Assembly: GCF_041260155.1 (NCBI RefSeq)
Contig: NC_091946.1
Span: 21,338,853-21,402,852 of the forward strand
Length of the DNA stretch: 64,000 nt
Direction of reading: 5' to 3'
Source of the DNA: Ptychodera flava
Lineage: Eukaryota; Hemichordata; Enteropneusta; Ptychoderidae
Numbering within the stretch: position 1 is the stretch's first letter; each line of letters begins with the position of its first letter. Below, one piece after another: positions 24,001 through 36,408 of this stretch. Under the pieces are notes generated by a model. It saw only the letters and a program-made list of their open reading frames with translations. It searched no databases and was not told the DNA's origin. Made by a program: the position numbers and the translations under genes.

Positions 24001-25171
24001 GACTTAAAAACTATCGCCCCTAACTGATATATTTTCGTTTTCAATGTATTTACGTCAACCGTCCCCTTTGTCAATGTAACATGTTTAGGATATGAATTAA
24101 AACTTTTATTTGTGAAATAGCCTTCCAATGTAATGGAACATCCTATAAATGCCCTAGGGCACAGCAGATTTTGTGTTGCAGCTGGTTTCCGCTGTATTAC
24201 CAAATTTGAATATTAAAACGTACCAGATGTCTACAGAATATGACATGTTCACTTTTGATTGGACAGTACTTTACTACGGCGCTGTCATTCGTTTCTGGAA
24301 TTTGGTGACCAGGGCTTTACGTGTAAATAAAACACCCTGAATTGAGCACTCTGATTGGTCAATCAACAGTGGATAGTTTTTAACAATAAATACATTGTCC
24401 ATAGAGTGCAACAAAGATGTGAATGATCAGTGTATGTTAAATTTGATATTTTTTTCAACATTGTATTGCTTATCAACATTATTTTTTGCAGTTGATTTAT
24501 TTTAAAAATCGTGTTGAAATGCTTTAAACTTATTCACACAGCCTGAATATGGATATGTGGCAGCCTTATGGAAAAGTTGACATTTCAATCATAAAATGCA
24601 ACTGACTGCAATGTAAGCGTGTACATAACACATATGTAATTTGTGTTAGTAGGCCGAATACTGAACATTTCTCAACATAATAAGGTGTACAACAAGAGAT
24701 TGGAGTAAATACAGAAAGCAAAACTACTGAAAATTATCCAAATTTGATGTCAATATTTTTGCTCAGGAATATAAGATCAGAAAAATTGTAACTACTGTTG
24801 TTGTACTTTTGAATTAGGGAATTTTGAATTCTGCTTTAATAGCATAATAAAAAAAAATTAAAGAAAACTGATGGGGTCACCATACTTGATTTTGTACACA
24901 CGTTCGACGAAAAGTCACAGCTTTTCACAAAAATCACTAAAAATCTATATATAAACCCATTCATTTCAAGTCCTCTCTCATAATCGGCATTTTGGGTGCT
25001 CTTCACCGTGACAGCGGGTTCCATTGACCCGGCCAGATTTAAATGGATGAAGTCAAATCAGATTAGACTGATAAATCCAAAAATTCCACTGATGCATTTT
25101 AAAATGGATCAATTTAAGAATTTGCCCCACGAATACGGCAATACAAACTGCTGACAACATTTCTTTAACCA

Positions 25172-25424
25172 CTAGTTGTTAGAGATGTAAGCGCAGAAAA
25201 AATGTATTGCACAGTTCTGCTTGCAGATGTTCGACACCTTTTTTTAGAACATACATAAATATTATGTAGACTAGAAAAAAACCCTGACTTTTTCGTAAAG
25301 TGGGAACTCTTTTTTCGTTCTGTCACTACAGAATATTTATGTATGTTCTAAAAAAAGGTGTCGAACATCTGCAAGCAGAACTGTGCAATACATGTTTTTC
25401 TGCGCTTACATCTCTAACAACTAT
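25172..25424. repeat. Large inverted repeat, arms of about 90 bp
   Basis: The left arm (TAGTTGTTAGAGATGTAAGC, later TTCTGCTTGCAGATGTTCGA) is repeated inverted near 25335-25424 around a central loop of about 65 bp. The transposon copy at 4434 carries only one diverged version of this text, so the second arm arose by inverted duplication. Confidence 0.75.
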
Positions 25425-25604
25425 TCAGCTATATAAAAGTTGGGCTGGGGACTTGGAAAATTTTGATCATATTTATGTGGGGGGGGGGGGCTGAAATTTT
25501 TGAGGGCATTGAGGGGGATCTGAAAAAAATTTCAATCGTGATTCCTCCAACCCCCTCAATGTGACCATTATTTGTGAACCCTATACGCATTTCAACATTT
25601 TTTA

Positions 25605-25963
25605 GGAATGTATCAGAGAAAAAGCATTTTACTCCTCGGGGACAGGATTTTTACAATACTTTTCTGGTCTACAGCATGTGCGGGCCAAATTTAAAGTTCT
25701 TGGAGTAAGTTGAATTTTTTCCGTCCTATGTTTCTGAAAATCAATTTTTTTTTCTTCGTAGAGCTAAGACAGGGATGACGGCCGATTGAATTTCGAGTGT
25801 TGGTGGACGTTAGGTAATTTATTTCTCTAGTACCAAAATTTACACGCGTGGCCCATGATCTTTATTGATTCTTGAATTTGAAAAGAGAGAGGTCCAAAGT
25901 TTCCTCGAAGAAAGGTTGAGCTAAAGTTTAAGTCTTTCGGTTCCGAGGCGCGTTCTACCTTAA
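25605..25963. mobile_element. MITE family 'AAGGTAG...GCGCCTCG', copy 4
   Basis: It ends GAGGCGCGTTCTACCTTA. The interior (GTTTAAGTCTTTCGGTTCCG, GATGACGGCCGATTGAATTT) matches the other copies. The left end is diverged. Confidence 0.68.
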
Positions 25964-28900
25964 CAAAACGGCAGGAAAGACATCGAAAGGTAGAGCAGGC
26001 GAAACTTTCATTTTCAATCTGCAACAAAGCTTCTCTCAAGTGACGACTTTTATTGCAAATCTCGAGTCAAAGATCGGGCACTATCGCTTCACGCTTTGCT
26101 ATATATAAACACAGACATCTCCGTATGTTGCAGCTTGTTATTCATTTACCGCTCAAGAAGAAAACCAAGTCACAGTGCACTTGAACTGACGCTGTGTGAG
26201 CCCAGAAGACGAGTGTAAACACGTTCCGTGTAATGTATCCACAGAATTGGTTACACAGTGTGTGAAAGTGATCTGCGATACATTGTCGCCATGAAGGCGT
26301 TCACCCCGGGGATGTGCGCATGCTCACCTTCAAAGTGAAACTGAATATGTAAAGCGTCTTTTCCCCCGAGGACGCTGCAGCCGAGACTGGTCTACCTTAT
26401 GTAAACCGTTAAACGGCATTGAAGGCGGAATTCAATTTTGAAACTGATTAATTAGCTATTTTAATCTCAAACAAAGCATTGATTATCGTTCTAATCGATG
26501 CGTGCTAATCTTGGCGGGCATGTAATCAGAATTGCGGATTTTTTATGGAAGATAAATACCGAGCAGTCCACGTAATTAGAATAATATTTACAGCAGAAAT
26601 ACTTGCTCTACTATGGTATTATGAAATTCTGGGTCTGATCCAACGAGTATGAGTAAATTAGCTCAACACTGTCGCGATACTACAGTGTATGCACGCTGGG
26701 AATTACAGACGGATCGAGAAGCGCCTGGAGATTCTATGTCTACAAGGTTTGTTCAACTGTTGTACAAATTCACATATTTTGGCACACAAAGACCGCTGAG
26801 GGTCAGCCTTTTGCTAATGATAGTGCCCCTCTGATGATGGCCTCGATATGTTTATGATAATTTTTTGCTTCATATTTAATCGAGTCATGGCTCTGTGTAT
26901 AAGTGGTCTACTAAAATCTTTCGAGAAGCAGGTTCGGGAAGATCATTTGCAAAGTTTATGGAGAAAGACTGCGACTTTGAGGGTTATCTGTGAGTAAAAC
27001 AAACTGGAAATTAGAGAAATAAAGAGTCACTTATTATGAGCCAGGACAACTCAGCATCTCATGCAATATCTCGCCCGATAGCTAAATAGTCGGTAAGTCC
27101 AGAAAATAGGAATTTGTGTTCCTGGTTCTTGACATATGGCATGGGTAATGCGATTTTCTTTCTTTTTTTGTAAACACTTTAGTTGGAAATGTTGTCGCAA
27201 CAGATTTATGTATTTTTTTGCAGACTGAAAACCCTTCCTCTTTATTTTAACATTTCAGAGTAGTGAAAAGAAAGGCAGCTCAACATATCGAGATGCTGAT
27301 GTTCATAACAAGATATAATAAATTGTTTAGGTGGAGTGCTAGCTTCTTTCGGATTGTCGACAGCAGGTTTATTGCGGTTCTACCTTCACTCGGTGGCGGC
27401 GCGACTCTCGGACCAAAGTCTACTCACGATCGGAAATGACGACGCAACCAAAGAAGACGCAAGGAACGTCGACAGTCAGCCTATAGTTGTTTGTTTTTGG
27501 TAATACTTTTTCGCAGGGTTAATGATGAACACGGCTATAAGGGCAAGGGAATATGGGGTTCGGTTCTAGGTCTGGAAATGATGCACACGCGCACAATCAC
27601 CTGAAACATATTTTTCCGGGCAAAATAGCTCGCAGTACCTATAGTGTATTTTGGCGGTCAGGGAATGTATGAAAAGTTTGCTTATGACACAGATTCAAGG
27701 ATGATCCTAACGCATGGATTCTTAGACAAAGTAATTTCCAGACTATGAAAACGGGCATTCCTTATACTGTACATGTACTTGAAAAATAATAAAACTCACA
27801 AAAAATAAAAAATAATAGATCTTACATGTAACACCAATAGACCGAGTTTCATGCATAATATACATGTATTTCCGTCGTTCAAGCTTTCAAACTATTCTGT
27901 CAAATTTGGTCACCTTTCGAACAAACCGAAGGCATGTTTATAAAATTTAATTTATTCAAACGTAATATATATGACTCCAGTTTCAAGTGTGCAACACCAG
28001 ATCGTCATGGGAGGAATAGTAATTTTTGTATTTTAAGAAGTGGTATATTTTTTTCAGCAGAGGAAGTCCCTTCGAACTAGTATTTATTGAGCTCAACAGT
28101 TTAGTTGTTTTCTTTTTCCGGTCGTGTAGACGTGTTATGCAAAATCAGCAAGCCGAAAGGAAATTTATAGTTTTCGCTCCGCTGATGTTTTTTTTCTTGT
28201 TTGACTGAATCTCATCACATCTGATGATGCATACCCTATTGTCATTCTCCGCATTTGTTGTGTGTGTATGTAGACAGAATAATCAAATTCTCAAGGTCAC
28301 TCTCCAAATGCACTAGGCCAAGAACATTTTCCCGCTATTTCGGTAACCCAACGTACTGAATGTTTTGCATTTTCAAAAATTCCTATTTTTCCTTGGATCA
28401 TGGCAAAATGAGCAGAACCACAAATGATACCAAAAAGCGTTCCCGGATAGGCGTACAATATTTTCGTACTTATGCTACAAAAGACAGGCATATTAACGTA
28501 AACTTGTTGTTCGTCTTGAATGTCGAAACTTATTCCAGGTTGTCGTCCGACTTCGTAAATATCACGACCAGTCGATCTATCGCAATATAATCAAATCAAA
28601 TATCCACATTTCAGGCGTTGCTTCGTCGTCATGGGAAACCAGCTTTAACTTTTACCAATCATTTTCGTATTTCCATCCCGCTTTGTCGTGCTGGGAACGT
28701 CGCGTAGTACCGTTGACCTTGAAGTTTGCCAAGTAAACGATAAACATTGATTTTCACACTTAAAATTACTTATTTTATTTAGGGTGTGACTGTGTCAATA
28801 ACCAGGACGACCCATGGCGACGATATTTGCTGGAGCTGCACCCTAAACCCATTTTTATCCCTTCATCTGTAGAGTAAAAAATGCCCCTTCCCCTTGGAAG

Positions 28901-29075
28901 AGACTCCCATATCTCGTGACAATACATTCGGGGTATCCTGAAGCGATGAAATCAACACTTAAGGACGGTGGATACAAGTGATGTGTACTTGGATACTGTC
29001 TTAATTGTCTTCCGGACACATCTGGAAAGCATCGGCATGTTTTTTTTTATTGAAAGTACCAGCACGGCAGGGTCC
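25964..29075. other. Intergenic stretch before the large transposon; two weak exon candidates
   Basis: Mostly featureless AT-rich DNA. A short open frame at 26649-26746 (ATG to an ACAAG|GTTTGT donor, 32 codons) and a GC-richer open stretch at about 27331-27487 after TTGTTTAG (GVLASFGLSTAGLLRFYLHS, then VAARLSDQ) could be exons. No homology is recognised and phase does not settle the question. Confidence 0.3.
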
Positions 29076-29081
29076 GATCTC
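29076..29081. repeat. Left target-site duplication GATCTC
   Basis: Six bases directly before the TATGAAAG terminus, identical to 47495-47500. Confidence 0.88.
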
Positions 29082-29128
29082 TATGAAAGCCCGTAAGGGA
29101 CATGTTTGAAAGCAAAAAATAAAAAAAA

Positions 29129-29538
29129 TATCTTGTGCTCACGAGATCTTTTCTTGTGATCACAAGATCTTTTCTTGTGCTCACGAGATCTTTTCTTGTG
29201 CGCACAAGATCTTTTCTTGTGATCACAAGATCTTTTCTTGTGCGCACGAGATCTTTTCTTGTGATCACAAGATCTTTTCTTGTGCGCACAAGATCTTTTC
29301 TTGTGATCACAAGATCTTTTCTTGTGATCACGAGATAGTTTCTCGTGATCACAAGATCTTTTCTTGTGCGCACGAGATCTTTCTCGTGAGCACGATAAAC
29401 TATCTTGTGAGCACAAGAAAATATCTTGTGATCACGAGATAGTTTCTCGTGAGCACAAGATAATATCTCGTGATCACGAGAAACTTATCTCGTGAGCACA
29501 AGATAGTTTCTTGTGAGCACAAGATAATTTATCGTGCT
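29129..29538. repeat. Left outer array of 21-bp palindromic units
   Basis: Each 21-bp unit holds a 14-bp near-palindrome such as CTTGTGATCACAAG or CTTGTGCGCACAAG joined by AAAAGAT-type linkers that form AAGATCTT. Because 21 is a multiple of three, long SFLVITR-type frames appear in several frames and are not genes. Confidence 0.93.
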
Positions 29539-30440
29539 TTTTTGGTTGGCCTAGGGAGTAAAATTCCCGGCCTTGCATTTTTCGGCCATACAGTTTAAAA
29601 TTTACGTATCTAAGGCTCAGAGGCAATATATGACACTATAATTTTAATTCTCGTGCCAATTATATAATAAACGGAATCAGCGATGTTTTAGTGATCTGAT
29701 TTATACTCCCACTTGTCAAAAATTAGGTTTGAATGGCTTTTAAACTCGACTGCCGAGATCAACAATAATGGTTTATCAATCAAACAGTCACGTACAATTA
29801 CTCTATCAGTAATATAATGTGCTACCAGTCTTTGTATATTATTCCTCTTACTTTGATCAATGTCAATTTTAAATTGTATACAATCATTTTTACACGTTAA
29901 CTGATCTTATCATATAGTTAACATTGAAAGTGTGATCAAATTCATTGGCAATGTATAACTTTCAGCAAATTAATTATTCAATATTCAGTATATCTTACAG
30001 TGAAAATACAATTGTAAGAATGGTTAATGATGTACTGTTTTACAGTTGTGACTTGCGTAACCTGTGGAGAAAGTCGATCTTTCATGGTTAGTGAATGAAT
30101 TTATCTATGGATAGTATATGCAACACCATTTTTTTGTATCACAGTATCTGTATTTCCTTTGTGTAATTTATATGGACGAATGCTGTCCGAAATAAACAAA
30201 TAATAAATTATAATAAATAAAGGTCAAAATTTTCGTAGCCTAAGTTTTACTTCATCACTAATCCATCAACTTGATGATTAGCTTTTTGTATGTAAAATCA
30301 AACTTTCAAATTTCAGTAAAATATTAGAATAGGTTGATACTGCTGTGAGAAGGATACATTTTGGTAAAAATTGTCTCTCAAACAAATTTAATCTCCATTA
30401 TGGTTATTTGTCGATTTTCAATTTACATGAAGAAAAGATC
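29539..30440. repeat. Left unique core of the terminal inverted repeat
   Basis: Text such as GGCCTAGGGAGTAAAATTC and ATAATAAACGGAATCAG recurs inverted at 46397-46997. The left copy carries about 300 bp (about 30000-30235) absent from the right. Confidence 0.82.
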
Positions 30441-30445
30441 AAATT

Positions 30446-31244
30446 ATCTCGTGAGCACAAGATCTTTTCTTGTGCTCTCAAGATCTTTTCTTGTGCTCTC
30501 GAGAAACTATCTCGTGAGCACAAGATCTTTTCTTGTGCTCTCAAGATCTTTTCTTGTGCTCACGAGAAACTATCTCGTGAGCACAAGATCTTTTCTTGTG
30601 CTCTCAAGATCTTTTCTTGTGCTCACGAGAAACTATCTCGTGAGCACAAGATCTTTTCTTGTGCTCTCAAGATCTTTTCTTGTGCTCACGAGAAACTATC
30701 TCGTGAGCACAAGATCTTTTCTTGTGCTCTCAAGATCTTTTCTTGTGCTCTCGAGAAACTATCTTGAGAGCACAAGATCTTTTCTTGTGCTCACGAGAAA
30801 CTATCTTGTGCTCTCAAGATCTTTTCTTGTGCTCACGAGAAACTATCTCGTGAGCACAAGATCTTTTCTTGTGCTCTCAAGATCTTTTCTTGTGCTCTCG
30901 AGAAACTATCTTGAGAGCACAAGATCTTTTCTTGTGCTCTCAAGATCTTTTCTTGTGCTCACGAGAAACTATCTCGTGCGCACAAGATCTTTTCTTGTGC
31001 TCTCAAGATCTTTTCTTGTGCTCACGAGAAACTATCTCGTGAGCACAAGATCTTTTCTTGTGCTCTCAAGATCTTTTCTTGTGCTCACGAGAAACTATCT
31101 CGTGCGCACAAGATCTTTTCTTGTGCTCTCAAGATCTTTTCTTGTGCTCACGAGAAACTATCTCGTGAGCACAAGATCTTTTCTCGTGATCTCAAGATCT
31201 TTTCTTGTGCTCTCAATATCTTTCCTTTTCCTCACAAGATATCG
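30446..31244. repeat. Left inner array of 21-bp palindromic units
   Basis: About 37 units with a regular higher-order order: CTCGTGAGCACAAG, CTTGTGCTCTCAAG, CTTGTGCTCACGAG repeated as 63-bp trimers. The trimers are very uniform, which points to recent amplification. Confidence 0.92.
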
Positions 31245-33458
31245 TCAAGTTACTTACGTCTTTGTCAACCAGCTTTTAAATTTCTGTAAGTATGAGTTTT
31301 AGTTTCTGTTTACGTGTATATGACTGGTACAATATCGAGTTTGGAGTTTTGGGCGTTCAATGAAGGAGTACGTGACGAGCAGGCCTTGATATGCAAGGCT
31401 GAATGTACTGTCTGTGAATTTAGTGACCTTTTGACTTCAAATTTGAAGATAACAGACATGAGGTTTAGTTCCTGAGACCTTAAAATTTCTTGAAGTTCGT
31501 ATTCTAGTTTAGGTGACAGTCTGTTGTGTATTTGAGTGGTCGATGAGCGTTGATGTCTATGTTAACCGCATGGTATTTCATAGCGGAATGCACTTGCTGT
31601 GAATTAAGGAACCTTTTGAGGTCAAATTGATGTGAACGAGGGACTTGCCGTTTATGTGAGCCAGCTCTTTCTATTTTTGTAAGTATAATAGTTTATGTGA
31701 AGTTGCCTGTTTAAGTGAATTGAAGGGTAGAATCGAGAGGTTAGACAAGTATTATGTTTATCAATGAAATATATGAGGCCAGCTTTAGAATTTCGAACGG
31801 AAGTTGTTGTTTTTGGAAGATTGGTTTTATGTTGTGACACGAAATGTGATAATTGATCATCTAAACTCGGTATCAGTTTGTAGGTTTAAGATATCCATGA
31901 TGTCAGTCACTTCAGAAAATATTACTATTCTTTGCGTTGAAGTACAACAGTTGTAGAAACGCAACAAAATATAGCAATACGGGGAAATGTTATATAGAAC
32001 ATTGAGTTTTCAGTGTACCATGAACTTGTTACATTGGCGTTTCAGAATGCTTCCGCTGCTATTATTACGTCCGGCATTTTCCGAATGTAAACATTCTTCT
32101 CGCTGCAATGTACCGCGGAGTACAATTAACCGTACATACCGAGTCCCAACAATGATACATGTGCATTCATATAGTCGTTCAAAGGCGGCTATATTGTTAT
32201 CGGATGCGCTATTGTGCGGGTTGCGGGCATTTCCCATCCAACATTCGTCGTTGATTGCATGCCGATCGAGTGGTAAACACGGCTATATCCTCGGAAACTT
32301 TTCATCGTCACGCTGGATCAAATGCATGGAGTGGATAGCCCTATCATACAGCAGGTGCAAGTGATAAAAAGAATTAGTTCATGATATGGTATTAGGAGAT
32401 GCTAGGGATAGAGAAAATAGCCAGCAGCCGGCAAAAACAACCGGCTGTCAGCTAAAATTTGCCGACTGTGAAAATTTGGTGTCAGTAAAAAATCAGGACA
32501 TTTTGCACAAAGTTTGCGTGCAGATGTATCACTTGTAACCGCCTGTACTTTAATTTTTGCCACCTGTAACGAACATTTTCTACATCCCTGGATACACAAC
32601 TATCAAGAACTGCAGAACACAAATTCATAATATTCCTATTAGATCGATTCCTAAAAATAATTTGAATCTAAGTCAACGCACCGGCGTGTTTTTCTCGCGG
32701 AATAATCGTGTACAATGTTAGCGGGATGTCGCTCTCTGCGGTTGTGACCTTGGGTGAACCGAAAGAGCAAAGTGAACTAAGTACTTTGTTGTAAGTCTTT
32801 TCGCACGTAGAGTTTTTTTTATATTTTCATGAAAAATACACGGCATTTTAATATGATATCACAGAAACGCTTTTTAATATCAAAATTTTTCTTACACATT
32901 GTATTTTTCTATAAAATAGACATTATTGAATTTTCTTGATGTGTTGCCCTAGAACCGATTGTGGATGGATGCATTACAAAGAATTTACTTCTTTTGGCCT
33001 GATACTAGATATGTCAGAATTTTCATTCCGCGATATCTGGCGACATTTCAAAGAGTGTTTCCGAGGCGAAAATCGTTTTGTCGATCTGGTATTATTGCCC
33101 ACTCATATCCATGGCAAGAAAAAAGAAAAGTGACTTCAGATTCCCCAATTAGTTGTAATACTGCATAAGGCCAGGCAGGTCGAAAAAAAATCGGTCTTCG
33201 GAATCGCCGCTACTAGTCTAGCCGATTTTTATTTTTTCGGCAATGCGGCAAGAACTACTCCCGCATTGCATTTTTTGGAATTTTTTGTGATGGCGCTCTT
33301 CAGTTTCTCAGGTTTTCACGCCTGCGGGACTTTGAATGACAATTTTTTTACCGCTGGTTGGCTCTGACGACTACCACTACCGATAGTATGGACACGTTTA
33401 CAACGTCCGTCGACTTTTCAGCAGTTAATACATGTACCCCAGTTTTACTGGATTGTGA

Positions 33459-33504
<46 letters not shown>

Positions 33505-34332
33505 TCGCTTCTATATTAAACATCTGGCCATATTTCTGAAACTCGCAGCCCGTACATTAGCAGATTTCAATTATTGTCAACGACATTGATGCGAGTGGAA
33601 ATATGAAGACACTCACATTTAGCGATCGAGTGACCTTGATTCCTTCATTTGCATTTAGCGAATGAACAATCTGATTAAAATCAGATGTAGAGTAAGGCGA
33701 CGTCTGTACTTAGGCCTTATTCTGATGCCGTCACCTGAGCAGCAGAATACCGCCTACCGCCTAAGTAAAGACGTCGCCGTTCTCTACATCTGATTTTAAT
33801 GCAGATTGGCGAATGAATTGCCGAGAAGTAGGCGCAATATATCTAGAAGATTGTATTGGCTGTCACGAGTACTGGTAAACTGATCCCCCAAAACTGCAAC
33901 TTTCAGGACGGTTCACAAACTGCTACTTTGCGTTGCTTTAATTTTTGTTCGGGAACGTCATTGTTGCTTTACAATTTTTTGCTCAGTATTTACTTTAATT
34001 ATCAACACCTAAATCATCATATTGAAATGCATAGTAATCACTTCATGAATTCAGAGTGTATGTGGGTAAAGCGTACTGTTACTGTTTACATTTGAATTTT
34101 AGTCCGGCTAAAATTTATTTGTCAAACATTATACTGTTCATTATGCATATGCAAATCGTCGATAAGCTGAATGCTCGACATTTCAATGTGTTTTAGAGAG
34201 TTGAACAAGAATCTGAAGTAAACATAACATATTAGTCAGTGTACAGATAAGAAACTGTGCCTGTGTCATTCACTATCATTCACTATTATCGTTCTTCTGT
34301 ATTTCAGACACGAATGCAACATTTACGTCGAT
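31245..34332. other. Transposon interior, left of HECT-like gene
   Basis: No recognisable protein. It contains a 127-bp fold-back at 33674-33800 and an (AAT)n run at 33462-33501. It may include the promoter of the HECT-like gene. Confidence 0.5.
33674..33800. repeat. Fold-back element inside the transposon
   Basis: ATTAAAATCAGATGTAGAG at the left is inverted at the right end. The inner text GGCGACGTCTGTACTTAGGC is also inverted with few changes. Arms are about 45 bp. Confidence 0.75.
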
Positions 34333-34410
34333 ATGGCTGAACAGTTATATGACTTTCTTGAGCGCAGACGGGTACCATCACATGTCATTGACACGTTAGA
34401 AAAAGAAAAG
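34333..34410 (+). CDS. HECT-like gene of transposon, exon 1
   Basis: The ATG is followed by AEQLYDFLERRRVPSHVIDT and LEKEK, ending in phase 0 at AAAAG|GTAGTT. This short helical N-terminal exon resembles the start of HECT-like proteins from transposon-associated multigene families in fish and invertebrates (from memory). The next exon begins IDASVIVVMDDEMLAKYLPL, giving a continuous small helical domain. Confidence 0.7.
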
Positions 34411-36275
34411 GTAGTTCCTAAACCTTTTAATATACTAAAAGCAAAACAATGTAGCTGTGTGTAAGGCCAAAGCAAAAAATCTTGGACTTTATTTTTTGTG
34501 TGTGAAACAGTGCAAGGGGCATGCTCAGTATTTTTATTTATTAAATTGGTTTATTAATTTATTCGTCTATTTTTGTCAACTGCAGTGAAAATCAAGTTGC
34601 AATGCTATTTATGATGTCTGGTTATTATTATTGTGGTTACAAAGCGATGATATCGGAACCATACTTCTTATAATTCTTCAGTGACCTTTCAGTCCGAGAA
34701 ATTTTCGTTTTTTGTAACGCATTGCCCTCATTATTTTGATACATATCAGCACAGACAGACATAAATAATTACTTTCTGCACACTTTTAAACGTATTTACT
34801 TAATTACTTTTGGAAAAATGTATGTGAGCAATACGTGTAGTGTAAGTAAAAGAATACGGCAAGATTTTATTCATTTTTCTTGTATTTGCAAGCTTAAGAC
34901 TACTCAAAACATGGTGATAGCACTCAAGAGGGAATATGTGAAAGAATGGGGCAGTGCACCTTTATTAGTATTTTTTGCTGTCCTCACATTTCCCACTGCC
35001 TCCAGTCAGGTAAACATCAATAAAACAAACAACACTGTAAATATCTAAAACGGTTTATAGGTATGTTCGTACGTACGTATGTATACGTCCGTCCGTCAGT
35101 CCGTCCACTGCAAAACTTGAAAACCGCTGCATATTTCAGCTTGGCATTTGGTGTGTAGGTGCATCCTGGGATTTAGTTCAAATGAAGATGACCTTGCCCA
35201 AATTATGCAAATGAGGTTAAAATAAGAAAATGGTAAAAAATCATAATAACTCAAGAACCGCAGTTCGGATTGCCTTGAATTATAGCATGCAAGTACCTTA
35301 GATAGACCTCATACAGTTGTCTGCACATCTTGAAGATATCTTGAATTTTCTATTTTTACTGAATTTTTTGGTGATTTCTTCATTTTTGGTCAAAAGTATT
35401 CTTCTCTGAAACCGCTCGTCCAGTTGCTTTCAGATTTGGGTTGTATATATGTTTGCAAAGGTGTTATCTTTCTAATTTGTTTAAATTATGACAAAATTAG
35501 TAATTACATTTTGGAGGTAATTTTTGGTCAAAAATTTATTTTTCTACTGTCGCTAGTCAAAATGCTTTGAAATTTGATTTTTGGGATCTTATAGATATTG
35601 CCATTGTATCATACTAATATTATGTTGAAAATACTAATAATGTATTTTAGGGGCAATTTTCGTCATTCTTTGTCCAAAATTTTGTTTTACAACATATACT
35701 GATCTGATTACTTTTGAAAACATCAAAAATGTATTTATGGGATGAACTTACATAATTTTGGTAATGTTAATGCAGTTAAAAATAGTTACTATTTATCCGG
35801 GTGGCCAGCTGTGAACTTTGTTTACACAAAATTCCTCCACAGTGGCCTGGGAGAAAATGCAAACATAGATTAAAGATTTATTTTCGCTGAAGAAAATCTT
35901 GCAAGATTTTGTGATTTCTTTACTTGAAAAGTACACGGAGTTTATGTAAGTTTGGTGCAATATGCAGTCATTAGCTGACACAGGTCAGTTGACACCAAGC
36001 AAAATTGACTGCAACTTAGGAATATTGTATGTGTACATCTTTTAAAGTAGTGATCAAATTTGTCATTTAGAAACATCTGGATTTTGTGTCTCCAAGAAGT
36101 TTCAAAGTTACAGATATTGTATTCAAACCCTTGGATAAATGTGAGCTGACACCTTGTCATTGACGGTATTTTTCTTAATTTGTTTTACAATGCAAACCTC
36201 AGACTAGCAGACAGACTAGCCACTCACAAATGGATTACAACGAACTTTATTTTTACTGAAGGCTCAGATAAAGTA

Positions 36276-36354
<79 letters not shown>

Positions 36355-36408
36355 CATTACGGTTAGTATTAAAAAACGCTGTGACTTTAAGTTATCCTTA
36401 CATTTCAG
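34411..36408 (+). other. Intron of HECT-like gene with dispersed repeat and (GT)n
   Basis: The intron holds a CCGTCCGTCAGTCCGTCC-led repeat from about 35085 and a (GT)n run at 36278-36349. An open frame near 34818-35048 is not supported. Confidence 0.55.
36278..36349. repeat. (GT)n microsatellite
   Basis: About 36 uninterrupted GT dinucleotides. Confidence 0.95.

Larger units (their letters stand above)
22959..25581. mobile_element. Non-autonomous DNA transposon with G/C-run ends, copy 2
   Basis: The left end (GGCTGCATTCACAAATACTG, then GCTGGAGGAATTTCGGGGC) matches the reverse complement of the right end of the copy at 4434-6086. The right end (GAGGGGGATCTGAAAAAAAT, GATTCCTCCAACCCCCTC) matches the left end of that copy. 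Interior blocks also match in inverted order (for example TTCTTAAATTGATCCATTTT on the minus strand). It is about 1 kb longer because it contains fold-backs at 23862-24000 and 25172-25424. Confidence 0.7.

Noticed and set aside
30345-30767. Open frame with an apparently unique N terminus running into KIFSCAL repeats
   Set aside because: The unique part lies in the transposon core that is repeated inverted at the other arm, and the rest is array. No protein signature.
29129-31244. Possible CRISPR-like array
   Set aside because: Units are contiguous 21-bp palindromes without unique spacers, in a eukaryotic intergenic setting bounded by transposon ends.
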